This document shows, in pieces, positions 63,626-64,000 of a DNA stretch of 64,000 nucleotides; position 1 is the first letter of the stretch; each line of letters begins with the position of its first letter. The notes beneath the pieces are model-generated. The model did no database searches. It was given only the letters and a program-made list of their open reading frames with translations, and had not been told where the DNA came from. The stretch spans positions 4,030,001 to 4,094,000 of the forward strand of contig OX621250.1 of assembly GCA_951640165.1 (NCBI GenBank). The letters are read 5' to 3'. The stretch comes from Pseudoips prasinana (taxonomy: Eukaryota > Arthropoda > Insecta > Lepidoptera > Nolidae). Made by a program: the position numbers and the translations under genes.

Positions 63626-64000
63626 CGAAGTGACCCTTCATTTAGTACTAGGATGCGAACTAAAGTAGATTGGTCACAAATTCCCGATATTACTTTGAAT
63701 AACACTGTAATTCCATTGGCTAAAAATGTTAGAAATTTGGGAATCTTAATAGACATAGATCTCTCATGGGCTCCGCAAGTACAGGAAGTTAGCCGTAAAA
63801 TCTTTGCTTCTGCTGGTTCTTTGCGAAGGTTTCGTAACTTCCTGCCTATTACCACGAAAATTGCGCTTGCACAATCTCTCCTTCTTCCTATTCTCGATTA
63901 CGCTGACGCCAGCTATCTTGATTTAACCCAGGAACAACTTGACAAACTTGAGCGTCTCCAAAATTTCTGTATTAGGTTCATATTTGGTCTTCGCAAATAT
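63626..64000 (+). pseudogene. LINE reverse transcriptase thumb and C-terminus, running off the right edge
   Basis: One frame is open from 63626 to the window end: KVDWSQIPDITLNNTVIPLA, then NVRNLGILIDIDLSWAPQVQ, RKIFASAGSLRRFRNFLPIT, QSLLLPILDYADASYLDLTQ and RLQNFCIRFIFGLRKY. LG(I/V)x(I/L)DxxLSW...K...LLxPILDYAD is the thumb region of Jockey/CR1-group LINE reverse transcriptases, positioned after the FADD box. The palm is missing, so the copy is 5'-truncated. The rest lies beyond the window. Confidence 0.85.

Noticed and set aside
62881..63855. Minus-strand frames of 65-137 codons
   Set aside because: Low-complexity Ile/Phe/Tyr-rich translations of AT-rich DNA; the last overlaps the plus-strand LINE frame.

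Overview
The window looks like AT-rich insect nuclear DNA, most probably from a moth or butterfly. It carries tRNA-headed and 5S-rRNA-headed SINEs, several non-autonomous Helitron families, 5'-truncated LINE copies, a Tc1-type transposon, a Dong-like LINE lying between ATT runs, and one exon with clean splice sites. No prokaryotic operons, CRISPR arrays, rRNA operons or LTR elements were seen. Assignment to Lepidoptera is inferred from the repeat types, because no marker gene is present.

Host gene: the only convincing host coding sequence is a 180-bp minus-strand exon at 14714-14893. It encodes the T1-to-S1 linker of a Shaw (Kv3/KCNC)-type voltage-gated potassium channel. No other exon of that gene was recognised, so much of the window may be intron of this locus or intergenic.

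Layout. 1-1932: LINE reverse transcriptase running off the left edge, next to a Helitron. 3-9 kb: 5S SINE with a nested LINE end, LINE tails, foldback elements and a tRNA SINE. 12.6-15.4 kb: a young SINE with a perfect target-site duplication, more SINEs, the channel exon and a LINE end. 15.8-20.8 kb: foldback element, nested SINE, (TA)n, LINE ends and a seven-copy minisatellite. 21.8-25.6 kb: a LINE reverse transcriptase split by a Tc1/mariner element whose transposase ORF is intact. 26-31 kb: Helitrons, SINEs and LINE ends. 31.45-32.98 kb: a long inverted repeat with about 603-bp arms. 33-48 kb: dense nested Helitrons, SINEs and LINE ends, a perfect 84-bp palindrome and a SINE-seeded tandem array. 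48.6-51.6 kb: Dong/R4-like LINE with a restriction-like endonuclease. 52-54.6 kb: two more LINE 3' ends. 55-63 kb: sparse repeats, two foldbacks and a minisatellite. 63.6-64 kb: another LINE reverse transcriptase running off the right edge.

The genes do not act as a pathway. The main value of the window is a stratigraphy of insertions, several of which can be dated relative to each other because the empty site can be rebuilt. Element names are family-level calls from motifs seen by eye; no database search was possible.
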